Below the pieces are notes generated by a model, which was not told the origin of the DNA, did not search any database, and worked only from the letters and a program-made list of their open reading frames with translations. Below are positions 26,493 through 35,773 of a stretch of DNA of 38,406 nucleotides, piece by piece. How positions within the stretch are numbered: the first letter of the stretch is position 1; each line of letters begins with the position of its first letter. A program made the position numbers and the translations under genes. Source of the DNA: Myxococcales bacterium. Lineage in GTDB: Bacteria; Myxococcota_A; UBA9042. The DNA lies in contig SHZF01000043.1 in the NCBI GenBank assembly GCA_009692425.1, positions 1-38,406 of the forward strand, given 5' to 3'.

Positions 26493-28218
26493 CGGGCGCC
26501 CGCGCGGCTGGCGCGCTGGCGGCGGACTGCATTGGGGTGGCCTCCACCAGATTGGCCTCCAGGGGTGCGGGCTCGACGATCGCGTCGCCCATCACCACCA
26601 GCAGATTCGTGGCGCGCGAGGCACCGACGTGGTGCAGGCGGCGCCGGCGCTCGCTGTCGATGCCGTCGAGTTCGCACAGGATGATGACGGGCGCCTCCAT
26701 GCCCTTGAACGCGTGGATGCTGCGCAGACGGACCGCGCCGGGTTCGTCGGTCAGCGTCAGGCGGATTGGGGCCAGTTCATGGTCCAGTTCGGCGACGCGC
26801 GATCGCCCAGGGTTGCGGCCGGTCAACACCACCACGTCGTCGGCAGCCATGCCACCTTCGTGCACGACGCGCTGCAGCACGCGGCGCAGGGCGTGGGCGA
26901 GGTCGGGGCGCACCGGCTCCACCTCGACGTCGGCGCCATCGGGTGCGGCGCACTGCACGTCGCGCAATGTCGGCTCCAGGCGCGCGAGCCAGGCGTGGAT
27001 GCGACCGGTGTTGCGCCAGTTGGTCGTCAGTGTCGCCGCTGCATCGGCGCCGGGTACGGGAGCGGCGTCGGCGCGCAGGCGCTGGGCGTCGTCGAAAAAC
27101 ACGTAGCGCACGCAGCGTGCGGGGTCGCGGCAACACGACGCGAGCGCCTCCCACCACCCGGCGAGGAAGTCCTGGGCTTCATCGACGACCAGGGCATCGA
27201 ACCAGGGCCCGCTGCGCTCGGCGGCGGCGGCCAAGGCGGCGGCGAGGCCGTGGTCGAACCAGTTCGTGCGGTCGGCCGGGCGCGTCGGCACGGCGGCATC
27301 GAGCAGCCCGGCACGTTCGGCGCACAGTTCGTGAAAGTGGATGGCCGTCACGTTCGGCTCGTCGGCCAGCGCCTGGCGCAAGTGGTGGCCGAGCGCCTTG
27401 TTGAAGCAGGTCAGCAGCACGCGTTGGCCCTGCTGCGCGAGCAGGCGCGCCTTGTGGATGGCGAGCACCGTCTTGCCGGTGCCGGCGGGCCCGCTCACGG
27501 CCAGGCGCCGGACGCGCCCCAGCAGATCGAGCACCTGGAACTGCTGCGGCGACAGCGCCACCATCTGGCGCTGCTCGTCTTCGATGCGGTGGCGCAGCAG
27601 GATGTGGGCCACTTTCGGCATGAGGAACAGGTCTTCAAAGGCCCGCCACCACTGGCGCGACGGCGCATTGCCCACAGGCGGGCGCCGCTCGGCCCATGCG
27701 GCCAGCACGCGCTCGATGGCCGCGAGCGAGTGGTCGAGGTCGGCTCGGTCGAGCACGAAAGTGCGCGGCGCGTGCAGGGCAAAACCGCGCGCTGGCGCCA
27801 GGATGTCCGGCAAGGCGACCGCGTACCCCAACACGGGCCGCCCGGCGGGCCACGCGGGGTGGTCGGCCAGCGTGCGCACAAGCGCATCGAGCTGTGCGTC
27901 GGCCGCCGCGAAGGGGTCAGGGATCGGCCCGGGTGCCGCACCGCCCAGTGACGTCCAGCCGCCCGCGCCGGGGTCATGCAGCAGGCCGCCGGACAGGCCG
28001 CGCACGACGAGCAGCCCGCGCTCGGCGTGGGCGAGCACGAAGTCGGCGGCGCCGTCAGTCAGCGGGGCGCCCGGCCGGGCGCGCGCGACCCAGCGGGCGC
28101 CGTGCACGAGCGTCCAGTCTGTGGGCAGCCCGAGTTCGAAGCGGGACCACAGCGCGGCTTCGTGGCGCGCGCAGTGGGCGCCGCCGCGGGGACCCTGGGC
28201 GGGGATGCTGCGGGCCAT
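26482..28218 (-). CDS. NERD-like domain fused to a superfamily 1 helicase-like ATPase
   Basis: A 578-residue protein. Residues about 15-140 match the NERD (nuclease-related) domain in pattern (ALWSRFELGL, DFVLAHAERGLLVV, GYAVALPDI). The active-site residues are largely lost: the GE.D position reads GAAD, and LEVKGG reads VRGLSGG. Residues about 220-550 form a UvrD/REP-type ATPase: Walker A SGPAGTGKT (242-250), Walker B ALVVDEAQD (342-350), a TTNWRNTGRI motif IV-like segment and SIHAFKGMEAPVII (motif V), then GASRATNLLVV (motif VI). Thus probably an ATP-driven DNA-binding protein with a dead nuclease domain. The ATG at 28218 is 66 bases after the DUF2723 gene. Confidence 0.85.
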   Translation of the reverse strand: MARSIPAQGPRGGAHCARHEAALWSRFELGLPTDWTLVHGARWVARARPGAPLTDGAADFVLAHAERGLLVVRGLSGGLLHDPGAGGWTSLGGAAPGPIPDPFAAADAQLDALVRTLADHPAWPAGRPVLGYAVALPDILAPARGFALHAPRTFVLDRADLDHSLAAIERVLAAWAERRPPVGNAPSRQWWRAFEDLFLMPKVAHILLRHRIEDEQRQMVALSPQQFQVLDLLGRVRRLAVSGPAGTGKTVLAIHKARLLAQQGQRVLLTCFNKALGHHLRQALADEPNVTAIHFHELCAERAGLLDAAVPTRPADRTNWFDHGLAAALAAAAERSGPWFDALVVDEAQDFLAGWWEALASCCRDPARCVRYVFFDDAQRLRADAAPVPGADAAATLTTNWRNTGRIHAWLARLEPTLRDVQCAAPDGADVEVEPVRPDLAHALRRVLQRVVHEGGMAADDVVVLTGRNPGRSRVAELDHELAPIRLTLTDEPGAVRLRSIHAFKGMEAPVIILCELDGIDSERRRRLHHVGASRATNLLVVMGDAIVEPAPLEANLVEATPMQSAASAPAARAPDAK

Positions 28219-28284
28219 GCGCGCGCGGAGTCCTTCGGCGCCGCAGTGGCACCGGATGCAGCGTCCGGTGCCGCCGGGTCGGCG

Positions 28285-30468
28285 TCAAGGCCGCGCGGTG
28301 TGCTGCGTCGCGGCCAGGGCGCGCAGGTCCGCTGCCAGGGTCGGGTCGGCAGCCAAGGTCGCCAGTTCTTCGAGCCAAGCGCCCAGCGTCGCATCGCCCG
28401 TGCGCGACCGCACCCAAGCCGAGGCGTGCAGGCGCGTGCGGTCGGAAGCGCCGGCGATGACCGCTGCGCGCGCCGCACTGCGGTGCGCTCGCGCATACAG
28501 GGGGTCGGCGACAACGGCTGCCTCGGCGAGACCCAGCGCCCGCCCGGCCGTCGCGGGTGTCATCAGGAGCGCCGCAGCATTGTTCAGCACCCGCGCCTCG
28601 TGGGGGGCATACGCCAAGGCGGCCAGCGCGAGCGGCAGGGCGAGGTCAGGTTGCGTGTGCCCTGCACCGGCGGCCGCGACGGACAGGGTCGTGCCGAGTT
28701 CCAGCGCGAGCGTCGGTGGCAGCGCAGGACGCAGCGGATCGACTCCGCTGAGCGCTCGCCCTGCCGCGGCGTCGACGCGGGCGCGGAGCCCGATCAAGGC
28801 CGCGCGCAGCCGCGACGCCGGCACCCCGCCCGGCACCAGCGCGCCGAACGGCACGTCGGGCAGGTACAGGGCCCGGACTTGAGCATCTTCAGCGGCAAGT
28901 CCTGCCTCCCACGCTACGGGGCGCGCCGCGACCAGCGGACGCAGCCAAGAGCCGAGCAGCCTGGCGGCAAACCGGGCCGAATCCCGGGATTCGGTTGTAC
29001 CAACGCGCGGGCCCGCGCGCGCAACGGCAGCCGCGACGGCCAAGGCGGCCAGGCCTGGGCGTGCAGCGCGGGCCTCCAACATCGGAGCGGAGCGCGCAAA
29101 CACGCCGGGCAGCCACGCGACATCGGGACGCCCGCCTTCGGCCCCCTGCCGCCACGCACAAGCTGCGCTGAGCGCGTCGCTGGCGGTCACGGCAAGCGCC
29201 CCGGGCACGACCTGGCGCAGCACGCCGTCGCGCCAGGTGGCGGCGGCGCGGGTGTCTGCGGCCGGCCGCGCAGCCAGCGTCACCCCCGCCTGCACCGCGA
29301 CGAACCCGAGCGCCGCGAGCGCTACGAGCGCCCGACTGGTTCCCGGTGGGGCCAACCGCACGACGGCGTCCAGGCCACAGGCGGCGAATGTGCCGATGCC
29401 CAACAGCAGCAGCAGGCCCGCCTGATCGTCGCGCAGGCCCATGGGATTCAAGGCGACGCTGTACCAGGCATCGAGGACCATCACACCGAGAACCGCCAGC
29501 GCCGCAGTCGGCGCCCGACGGACGCCCGCGACAACGCCCACAGCGGCCGGCGCCCACAACAGGGTCGCGTTGCGCGCGAGCAGTTGGCCCAACGCCCGCA
29601 GCGCTTCGACAGGCTGTGCGCCGATCCGATCGGCAAACGCATCGCGAATCGACGCGGCGCTCAGATGGTCGGCGAACGCATCCCAACCGCGCACGGCGCC
29701 CCAGTCAAGCAAGGGGTGCCGTGCCGCTGCGAGCGGCAGGTAGGCCAGGCCGAGCGCTGCACACGCGCCCAGCGCGGCGCCGACGCTCAGGGGAACGGCG
29801 AGACTCCGGGCCGCGTCTCCCGGTCGCAGGTTGCGCTTGCCCAGGCCGAGCCCGGCAGCGACGGTCGCGGCCACGACGCCGCAGGCCGCCAGGCCCGCCG
29901 CTTCGACGTGCACGCCGCAGCCGACGCCGGTCAGCAGCGCCAGTGCCACGATGCGCCGCCCGCCGGCCAGCCCCGCCCACGCGGCCACGCCGGCACCAAC
30001 GACGCACCACACGAGCGGATAGACCTCGAACGACGCGACGTGCAGCCACAGCGCCGGTTGCAGCAGCGGCAGCAGCAGCGTCGCCGCACCCAACAGGGCC
30101 GCGGAGACGGCCCGCACCGCAATGGCGGACCGCGAGCGCAGAGGCGCAGGTTCGGTGGCGCGGACTCGGGCTGGCGCCAAGGCAGCCGCCAGCAGCGCGC
30201 AGGCCACCAGCGCCCCAGCCGCCCCGAAGGCATTCAAGCGCAACCCCGCCTCGCCCAGCGGCACGCGCGCCCAGCCGTGGCCAGCCAGCATCAGCAGGGG
30301 AAAGCCGGTGGGGTGCGCGACGTCGAGTCCGACCGCCGCCGCGCCCAGTTCGCCGCTGTCGTACCAGCCCACCGACGGCGCGATGCCCCACGCCAACACG
30401 GCGCCCGCCAGCGCCAGCGCCAGCCACTGGGTCGTTCGCCCGCTTTGTCCTGGCGCTAGTTCGGGCAA
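28285..30468 (-). CDS. DUF2723-family polytopic membrane protein (glycosyltransferase-like)
   Basis: A 727-residue membrane protein with about ten or more hydrophobic segments over residues 10-450 and a soluble C-terminal part rich in Ala, resembling TPR-like helices near the end. The DUF2723 hallmark GWYDSGELGAAAVGLDVAHP is at about 34-53, with an acidic DSGEL site after the first helix as in O-mannosyltransferase-like enzymes. It may move sugars from a lipid carrier to proteins at the envelope; this is inferred. The start is TTG 30468, overlapping the kelch-gene stop by 13 bases; no better start was found. The order kelch lipoprotein - DUF2723 suggests the enzyme may act on surface proteins. 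Confidence 0.8.
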   Translation of the reverse strand: MPELAPGQSGRTTQWLALALAGAVLAWGIAPSVGWYDSGELGAAAVGLDVAHPTGFPLLMLAGHGWARVPLGEAGLRLNAFGAAGALVACALLAAALAPARVRATEPAPLRSRSAIAVRAVSAALLGAATLLLPLLQPALWLHVASFEVYPLVWCVVGAGVAAWAGLAGGRRIVALALLTGVGCGVHVEAAGLAACGVVAATVAAGLGLGKRNLRPGDAARSLAVPLSVGAALGACAALGLAYLPLAAARHPLLDWGAVRGWDAFADHLSAASIRDAFADRIGAQPVEALRALGQLLARNATLLWAPAAVGVVAGVRRAPTAALAVLGVMVLDAWYSVALNPMGLRDDQAGLLLLLGIGTFAACGLDAVVRLAPPGTSRALVALAALGFVAVQAGVTLAARPAADTRAAATWRDGVLRQVVPGALAVTASDALSAACAWRQGAEGGRPDVAWLPGVFARSAPMLEARAARPGLAALAVAAAVARAGPRVGTTESRDSARFAARLLGSWLRPLVAARPVAWEAGLAAEDAQVRALYLPDVPFGALVPGGVPASRLRAALIGLRARVDAAAGRALSGVDPLRPALPPTLALELGTTLSVAAAGAGHTQPDLALPLALAALAYAPHEARVLNNAAALLMTPATAGRALGLAEAAVVADPLYARAHRSAARAAVIAGASDRTRLHASAWVRSRTGDATLGAWLEELATLAADPTLAADLRALAATQHTARP

Positions 30469-32327
30469 TACACTTCGACGTGGTTCTGGGGCTGCAGCAC
30501 GCCATCGACCAGCCCGAACCCGCCGGTCAGCATCACGCAGCCACCGGTAGGCCCGCGGCCTGGGATCCGCACGGCACTGCCGCCGAACCGCGCCACGCCG
30601 AGGTCGATGCGCCCGCGAACCGTGCCGTCGGCGCCGACCACCATCGCATCCTTGATCGGCTTGAGGTCCTTGCCGAGCCCGCCGATCACGATGGCGCTGC
30701 CGTCGCCGAGTGCCACTCCCGTCGTGAGTGCGCGCTGGCCCCCGTCGGCGCCCTTGAACGCGCCCAGATCGACCGGCGCGAACTCGAGCGTCACGTCAGC
30801 GCCTGCCACGGTGACGACGATGCGCAACAGGCCGATGGGCTCCGCATCGACGACGCCATTGACCTCGTTGCCGTCGAGCCACAGCGCTATCTTCGTGGCG
30901 CCGGCCAGCAGCCACGCCGTGCCGCCGAGCCTGAGCAGTTCGCCGCCGTGCAGGAGTTCGGGCTTTGCACCCTTGTAGGCGGGCTCGGTGAACTTGCCGG
31001 CATCGGCGTCGAATACTTCGGCCAAGGCGCCCTTGCCCGTACGCCCGCCCAGCAGCAGCAGCTTGGCGCACGTGCCGTCGGCATTCGGTTGGATGCATGC
31101 CGTCGCCGCACGCGCCCGCGGCACCGCCATCGCCGGCACGTCGCCCGAGCACCCGACGCTCGCACCGTCCAGCTTGCACAGCACGGCCGAACCGGTGCGT
31201 TGCGAACCGGTCTTGGAAAGCGGGATCGGCGCTCCGCCCGCGATCAGGAGCCTCTCGCCGTCCTTGGTCTTCATGCGGCCCACGGCCGGGAATGCAAGCG
31301 GCGCCGCCTGCAGGAACGTGTCGGCGCGGCCCTCCTTCGCATCCTTGAGGTCCCAGCGCGCGACCAGCTTCGACATGACACACTGGGCGCCCGTGCCGAC
31401 GCCGCAGCCTTTGGCATCGAGTTCCGCCCTGAGCTTCCCGCCGCCGAGTTCAAACCTCAGCCCCGCGCCGCCGCCGACCACCGCCAGCGCCGACTGCGCC
31501 AGCGTCACCGATTCGGCCAGTCCGACGGCAAAGCCTGCGTTGGCCACCGGTTGCGCCCGGAACAGGCCGGTCGAGGGGTCATAGAGTTCGGCGCGGTCCT
31601 TCGTCGCCGTCCAGATGCCGTCCTTCAGCGCGGTGAACCCGCCCGCCAGCAGCACGCGGCCGTCGCCCAACGCAAGCGCGCGCCCGAACGCCCGCCGGTC
31701 CCCGCCGTTGAGCGGATACATGTGATCGACCGTGCACTTCAGTGCCGGGGTGCAGGTCGCGTTGACATGCACGCCCTTGCAGTCGGCGTCCGAGGAGCAG
31801 AGCTTTTTCGCGGCCTCGGTCAGCAGCCCATCGAACACGCCGGCGAGCCCCGTGAACTTGCCGATCTCGTACGGCTGCACGTAGTAGGGCCGATCGAGGG
31901 CGGCCTGGTTCGTCGCTTCCTGAATCTTGAGGCCGCCGCGGTAGGCCCGGTAGCGCAGCGCCGTGCAGCCGTCGTCTGCGAAAAGCTCGACGAGCAACGA
32001 GTAGGTGCCGACCTTCAACTGGCTGATCGTCAACTTGTTGCGCGGCTTGCCGCTGGCTTCGAAGTACGGGTCGCACTTCGCCGGCAGGAACTTCTCGCGC
32101 TGCGTGGGTTCCGTGACCGCCGTGTCGTAGATGCGCACGCGGAAGCGCTTCACGTCGGGCAACGTGCCTTGCAGCGCCACTTCGACGGTGCCGAAGCCGG
32201 TCGGGATGCGGTCGGGTTCGACCGAGGGCGCACACGCGAGCAGCGCCAACCCCAAGCCAGCCACGCCCGCGCGGACGATCGCGCCGCCACGGAGTACGGT
32301 CTTCGTCAGTGAATGCGTCCAATGCAT
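30456..32327 (-). CDS. Kelch-like/beta-propeller lipoprotein
   Basis: A 623-residue lipoprotein (lipobox ALLAC at about residue 32). After an unassigned N-terminal domain (35-200) with two Cys-rich spots (CSSDADCKGVHVNATC, a motif common in myxobacterial surface proteins) it has kelch-type blades, for example LGDGRVLLAGGF, SALAVVGGGAG, RLLIAGGAP, KLLLLGGRTG, SAIVIGGLG and CVMLTGGF. The propeller likely mediates binding at the cell surface. ATG 32327 overlaps the PEGA-gene stop as TGATG. The family has no enzyme activity, and its ligand is unknown. Confidence 0.85.
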   Translation of the reverse strand: MHWTHSLTKTVLRGGAIVRAGVAGLGLALLACAPSVEPDRIPTGFGTVEVALQGTLPDVKRFRVRIYDTAVTEPTQREKFLPAKCDPYFEASGKPRNKLTISQLKVGTYSLLVELFADDGCTALRYRAYRGGLKIQEATNQAALDRPYYVQPYEIGKFTGLAGVFDGLLTEAAKKLCSSDADCKGVHVNATCTPALKCTVDHMYPLNGGDRRAFGRALALGDGRVLLAGGFTALKDGIWTATKDRAELYDPSTGLFRAQPVANAGFAVGLAESVTLAQSALAVVGGGAGLRFELGGGKLRAELDAKGCGVGTGAQCVMSKLVARWDLKDAKEGRADTFLQAAPLAFPAVGRMKTKDGERLLIAGGAPIPLSKTGSQRTGSAVLCKLDGASVGCSGDVPAMAVPRARAATACIQPNADGTCAKLLLLGGRTGKGALAEVFDADAGKFTEPAYKGAKPELLHGGELLRLGGTAWLLAGATKIALWLDGNEVNGVVDAEPIGLLRIVVTVAGADVTLEFAPVDLGAFKGADGGQRALTTGVALGDGSAIVIGGLGKDLKPIKDAMVVGADGTVRGRIDLGVARFGGSAVRIPGRGPTGGCVMLTGGFGLVDGVLQPQNHVEVYCPN

Positions 32328-33403
32328 CAGGGCCCCACGCCGTCGAAGATGGGGTCTTTGTAGGCTTCGCTGTCGTCGATCAGGAAGGACGCTGCGCCCG
32401 TTGCGGTCTTTTCGGCCGGGATGCTCGCGATGACGACGGCGACGAGGCCGGCCGTCACGGCGCCCCCGACTAGCGTCCAGAACCACCACTTGCGTGTGAT
32501 GGACTCGTCGGCGGGCTTGGTCGGCGCACCGGTGCCGCCCGATGGCGTGACGTCGGCCAGTTGCTCCAACTGGACCGCTCGTTCGACGGCAGAGCCGGAC
32601 CCGACGAGGACGGCGCCGATCCACTCCTTGAAGCCGGCGCGCACCACGCGGACGGTGTGGGTGCCCGGCGCGACGGTCGCCTTGAGCCCGGTCACCGACG
32701 TACGCCCGATCAATTTGTCGTCGATGTACACGAGCGCGACGCCGCCGCCCTGCAGCACGATCTGGATGACGCCGGGCGTCTCAGCCTCCGCCGTGGCGGG
32801 CATGTCGACCGGGCCGAGCAGGACCGTCAGGCCGCGCTGCACCGCCTGCATCGGCTTGTCGGAATTGTCCAGCGGCTGTTGGCTCGACTGGGCCACACGC
32901 GACTGGAGCACGTCGATGACGCGCATGCCGACCTGCAACCCCCCGGCGGTACTCTTGGTGATCTCGGAAAACACCACGAGTTGGGCGCCATACTTCGCGC
33001 CGATCTTGCCGATGCACTCGACGCCCGCCTCGGTGCACTCGAACTCGAACATCTCCTCGACGAGGTCGGCACCGGACAATACCGCGTCGAGGTTCTTGTA
33101 GTGCAGCGCCTGGGCCAGGACCTCGCGTGCCAAGGCGAGTCGCTGCGCGTCAGCCACCACCGACGACTCCGGCCGCAAGATCAGGATTTTCTGGCGCGCC
33201 CCACTGCTCGCCGGCGCAGCCGCAACGGGGGCTCCGGCGACGGGCGGCGCGGGCGGCGTCTGGGCGTGCGCTGGCTGCGCGGGCAACATGGCAACGGCAA
33301 GCCACCACATGGCAAGCGCGCCGGCCAAATGCCGCACGGCAGGGCGGAGAGCGGGGTTTGCCGGGCGCGGTGCAAGGGGCATGGGGCGCTCAACTCCGGA
33401 CAT
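32327..33403 (-). CDS. PEGA-domain secreted or membrane-anchored protein
   Basis: A 358-residue protein with an N-terminal signal (LAGALAMWWLAVAMLPA then AHA), an N-terminal domain (75-205) with ILILRPESSVVADA and YGAQLVVFSEIT that resembles a FlgO/curli-assembly-like nucleotide-free fold, a PEGA domain at about 220-275 (ALVYIDDKLIGRTSVTGLKATVAPGTHTVRVVRAGF) and one membrane segment near 310-330 (WTLVGGAVTAGLVAVVIAS). PEGA domains occur in surface-layer and envelope proteins. The start is set at ATG 33403: an upstream ATG at 33436 lies before the promoter start point and is rejected. ATG 33382 is also possible. It leads the operon 33403-24059. Confidence 0.82.
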   Translation of the reverse strand: MSGVERPMPLAPRPANPALRPAVRHLAGALAMWWLAVAMLPAQPAHAQTPPAPPVAGAPVAAAPASSGARQKILILRPESSVVADAQRLALAREVLAQALHYKNLDAVLSGADLVEEMFEFECTEAGVECIGKIGAKYGAQLVVFSEITKSTAGGLQVGMRVIDVLQSRVAQSSQQPLDNSDKPMQAVQRGLTVLLGPVDMPATAEAETPGVIQIVLQGGGVALVYIDDKLIGRTSVTGLKATVAPGTHTVRVVRAGFKEWIGAVLVGSGSAVERAVQLEQLADVTPSGGTGAPTKPADESITRKWWFWTLVGGAVTAGLVAVVIASIPAEKTATGAASFLIDDSEAYKDPIFDGVGP

Positions 33404-33438
33404 GGCAAGCCCCGGCAGGCGGCGACTGGACGCCATCG

Positions 33439-33467
33439 ATGCTAGGTGCGCCGGGTGGGGGTGTCAA
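33439..33467 (-). promoter_or_regulatory. Consensus-like promoter of the PEGA-kelch operon
   Basis: Minus strand: -35 TTGACA (33467-33462, exact consensus), 17-base spacer, -10 TAGCAT (33444-33439). The start point falls near 33432, which decides against ATG 33436 as translation start. It is divergent from the plus-strand gene at 33527, whose own weak -10 (TACAGT, 33484-33489) lies about 40 bases away. Confidence 0.75.
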
Positions 33468-33526
33468 CCACGCGCACCTCGGCTACAGTCGGCGCGCGGC
33501 TCAGATGGGCCGCTCGAGGCGCGACG

Positions 33527-35392
33527 ATGCAGCAGGTGGACTACGCCGTTTTCCCGGGCGTACGCGACGAGGCGCTGTTGGCGACGGTGAACAAGGTCCT
33601 GGGCCACGTGCGGCGCTCGCAACTGGGTCCGCGCGAGTTCCGCGACTGGCTCAAGGACGAGACGCTTTTCGACAAGGACACGACGCCGCACGTGATGCGC
33701 CTGTTCGACATCTTGCAAGACGCGTCCGTGCGTCTCGGGCCGTGGGCTGAGCAGTTCTTTGCGACCACGACCGAAGAGGCTGCGCGCGAACTCCTCTACA
33801 AGCGGCTCCTCGAAGAAAACACGCTGCTGATCAAGTACGTGCTGGAGGCGCTCGACACCGAGGGCGGCGGGCGCCTGCATTCGGACCACGAACTGCACCG
33901 GATGCTGACGAGCTACGTCTATCCGGGCAAGCACATCGGCCTGGTGCCGTTCAAGGCGTGGACGAAGTGGCTGGTCGTGGCCGGGCGGGTCAAGCTCGTC
34001 GGCATCCGCTGGGGGCTCACCGACCTGGGCAAGGCGGCGGTGCCGCGGCTGCGCACGATCGATGCCGACGAGTTCCTTGAAGACGAGAAGCTCGCGCAAG
34101 CGGCCGCGGCGCCCGCGACCGGCTCCTTGCCGGGCGCGACGACAGCGGCAGCGGCGGGGACCCCGCTGAGTGCTCCGGCCAAGGCCGCCACCGCGCCCGT
34201 TCCGCCGGCCCAGGCCGCGCGGCCCCCTGCGAGCGCTGCGGCGAAGCAGGCGGCCGCAGATGCCGACGAAGAGGGGCTGGACCTGCCGCCGGAGCCCGAG
34301 CCGATCGACGAAACGCTCGCCGCGCGCTACGAGGCCCGTTTCGAGGCAGACCCCGCGCCAGAGGCGGCGCCAGCGGCTCGCGAACGGCCAAGGCCGGCGG
34401 GAGCTGCCGGGCATCCGACGTCCGGCTCGCCCATCGCCAGCGCCGCAGCGGCAAAGGCCGGTGCAGCGCCAGGCCAGGCCGACCTGAAGGGGTCCGGTGC
34501 GACGCAGGTGGCCGCCCAACCGAGCACGCTGCACGTGGCGGCTGCGGCGCGCGACCTGACGGCGCCGAGCGTGATCGTGCGCGAGGGCCGACTCGAGGTC
34601 GCGTGCACGAGCGCGGCACCCGACGTCTCCGAGGTCCTGACCTCGCTGCGGGAGGTCGGACGCACGCGCGGGTTGGGCGGCGGTTCGCTGCTGCTCGCAT
34701 ACGGGCTGGAGCCGCGCATGGCCCAGAACGAGGCCGCACGCCATCTGTTCCTCGCCGGGCTGTTGGCGCGACTGCACGCGCACCCAGAGGGCGCGGGTCT
34801 CGCGGCGTGGCTGGTCGAACGCGTCGGCGGCCTCGGCCCCATCGCGTTGCTGCTCGATCGACCCGAAGCGCTGCACGAGGTCGTGGTGCGCTGGGGCGTC
34901 TCGGGCAGCGACCCCGCGTCGATGGCGGTGCGCGCGGCGTTGCTCGATGCGACGCTGGGAGGCCGCGCACTCAAGGCACAGCCCGACCTCCCTACCGCAC
35001 TGGCCGACGCGCCCACGTCTGAGGTGCTGGTCGGCCAACTCGGCCAAGGCCTGCTGCGCGGGGCGCCGGTCACGGCGCAGTTGTGGCTGGTGCGCGAGAT
35101 GGTGCGGGCGGGCCTGTGGACGCGGCCGTCGGCGACCGAAATCGCATTCGTGCCCACGCGCGCCGCCCGCCTGATGGCATACCGGCTCCGCCTCATCGAC
35201 AGCCATTTTGCCTCCGGCGCCGCACTGTTGATCCCGCTGGCGCGCCGGTTGTGCACGTTGCTGCCGCCCGCCTCGGTCGAAGCTGCCGCATTCGAGGCAC
35301 TCGCCCCGGCCAACCACCTGCGCTTTGACTGCGTCAAGGTGACCGTCTGCCAGCAGCCGTGCGCGCTGCATCCGGCGGGCGACGACAGCTGA
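33527..35392 (+). CDS. Conserved large protein of unknown function (winged-helix-like N-terminus)
   Basis: A 621-residue soluble protein in three parts. Residues 1-180 are well ordered, with helical blocks (ALLATVNKVLGHVRRSQ, DTTPHVMRLFDILQDASV) and a winged-helix-like end (VAGRVKLVGIRWGLTDLGKAAV). Residues about 195-350 are an Ala/Pro/Glu-rich disordered linker. Residues about 360-621 form a second ordered domain of Leu/Ala helices (SEVLTSLREVGRTRGLGGG, LVGQLGQGLLRGAPV). No catalytic motif or signal peptide. The start ATG 33527 fits the ordered domain. I do not recognise the family and offer no function. It stands alone, 162 bases before the rho leader array. Confidence 0.7.
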   Translation: MQQVDYAVFPGVRDEALLATVNKVLGHVRRSQLGPREFRDWLKDETLFDKDTTPHVMRLFDILQDASVRLGPWAEQFFATTTEEAARELLYKRLLEENTLLIKYVLEALDTEGGGRLHSDHELHRMLTSYVYPGKHIGLVPFKAWTKWLVVAGRVKLVGIRWGLTDLGKAAVPRLRTIDADEFLEDEKLAQAAAAPATGSLPGATTAAAAGTPLSAPAKAATAPVPPAQAARPPASAAAKQAAADADEEGLDLPPEPEPIDETLAARYEARFEADPAPEAAPAARERPRPAGAAGHPTSGSPIASAAAAKAGAAPGQADLKGSGATQVAAQPSTLHVAAAARDLTAPSVIVREGRLEVACTSAAPDVSEVLTSLREVGRTRGLGGGSLLLAYGLEPRMAQNEAARHLFLAGLLARLHAHPEGAGLAAWLVERVGGLGPIALLLDRPEALHEVVVRWGVSGSDPASMAVRAALLDATLGGRALKAQPDLPTALADAPTSEVLVGQLGQGLLRGAPVTAQLWLVREMVRAGLWTRPSATEIAFVPTRAARLMAYRLRLIDSHFASGAALLIPLARRLCTLLPPASVEAAAFEALAPANHLRFDCVKVTVCQQPCALHPAGDDS

Positions 35393-35450
35393 AGGCGCAC
35401 CGGAGCGACTGGTTGCAACGGGGCAGGCCCATCTCGCGGCGTTGCAGGTA

Positions 35451-35479
35451 TTGACGCGGTGCGTGCTGCAAGCTAGTGT
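35451..35479 (+). promoter_or_regulatory. Probable rho promoter
   Basis: -35 ttgacg (35451-35456), spacer of 17 bases, -10 tagtgt (35474-35479). Expected transcription start near 35486, giving a leader of about 395 bases before ATG 35882, or about 70 before GTG 35555. The -10 match is modest. Confidence 0.55.
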
Positions 35480-35557
35480 ACCGCGCGCGTCCGTCGAACC
35501 GGCCCGCCTGCCCACTCGTGCTGCGACGGGCCGCGGGGTTCGGTCGAACGCTCGGTG

Positions 35558-35773
35558 TCCTCCGCGCAGTCTCTCTCCTCCGCGCAGTCTCTCTCCTCCG
35601 CGCAATCTCTCTCCTCCGCGCAATCTCTCTCCTCCGCGCAATCTCTCTCCTCCGCGCAGTCTCTCTCCTCCGCGCAATCTGTCTCCTCCGCGCAATCTGT
35701 CTCCTCCGCGCAATCTCTGTCCTCCGCGCAATCTCTGTCCTCCGCGCAGTCTCTGTCCTCCGCGCAATCCGTT
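35558..35773 (+). repeat. Twelve-unit 18-bp tandem array in the rho leader
   Basis: Twelve head-to-tail copies of an 18-base unit (tcctccgcgcaatctctc and variants) with no spacers, 216 bp in all. Differences fall at three main positions: A/G at 12, C/G at 16, C/G at 18. The last unit also differs at its end. The RNA is rich in YC dinucleotides. In the rho frame each unit reads SSAQSL or SSAQSV, and the A/G and last-position changes are silent. The array lies between the promoter and the rho start; GTG 35555 directly precedes it in frame. Confidence 0.95.

Noticed and set aside
29346-32312. 988-codon plus-strand open frame opposite DUF2723 and kelch genes
   Set aside because: Arg/Pro-rich shadow; crosses two real genes.
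33404-33436. ATG 33436 as start of the PEGA protein
   Set aside because: It lies upstream of the expected transcription start of the consensus promoter at 33439-33467.
33464-35767. Minus-strand frame reading the rho repeats as LRGG- or AEERDC-type peptides
   Set aside because: The 18-bp period keeps most frames open. The minus frames run antisense to real genes and show no start signals; repeat differences are less silent there than in the rho frame.
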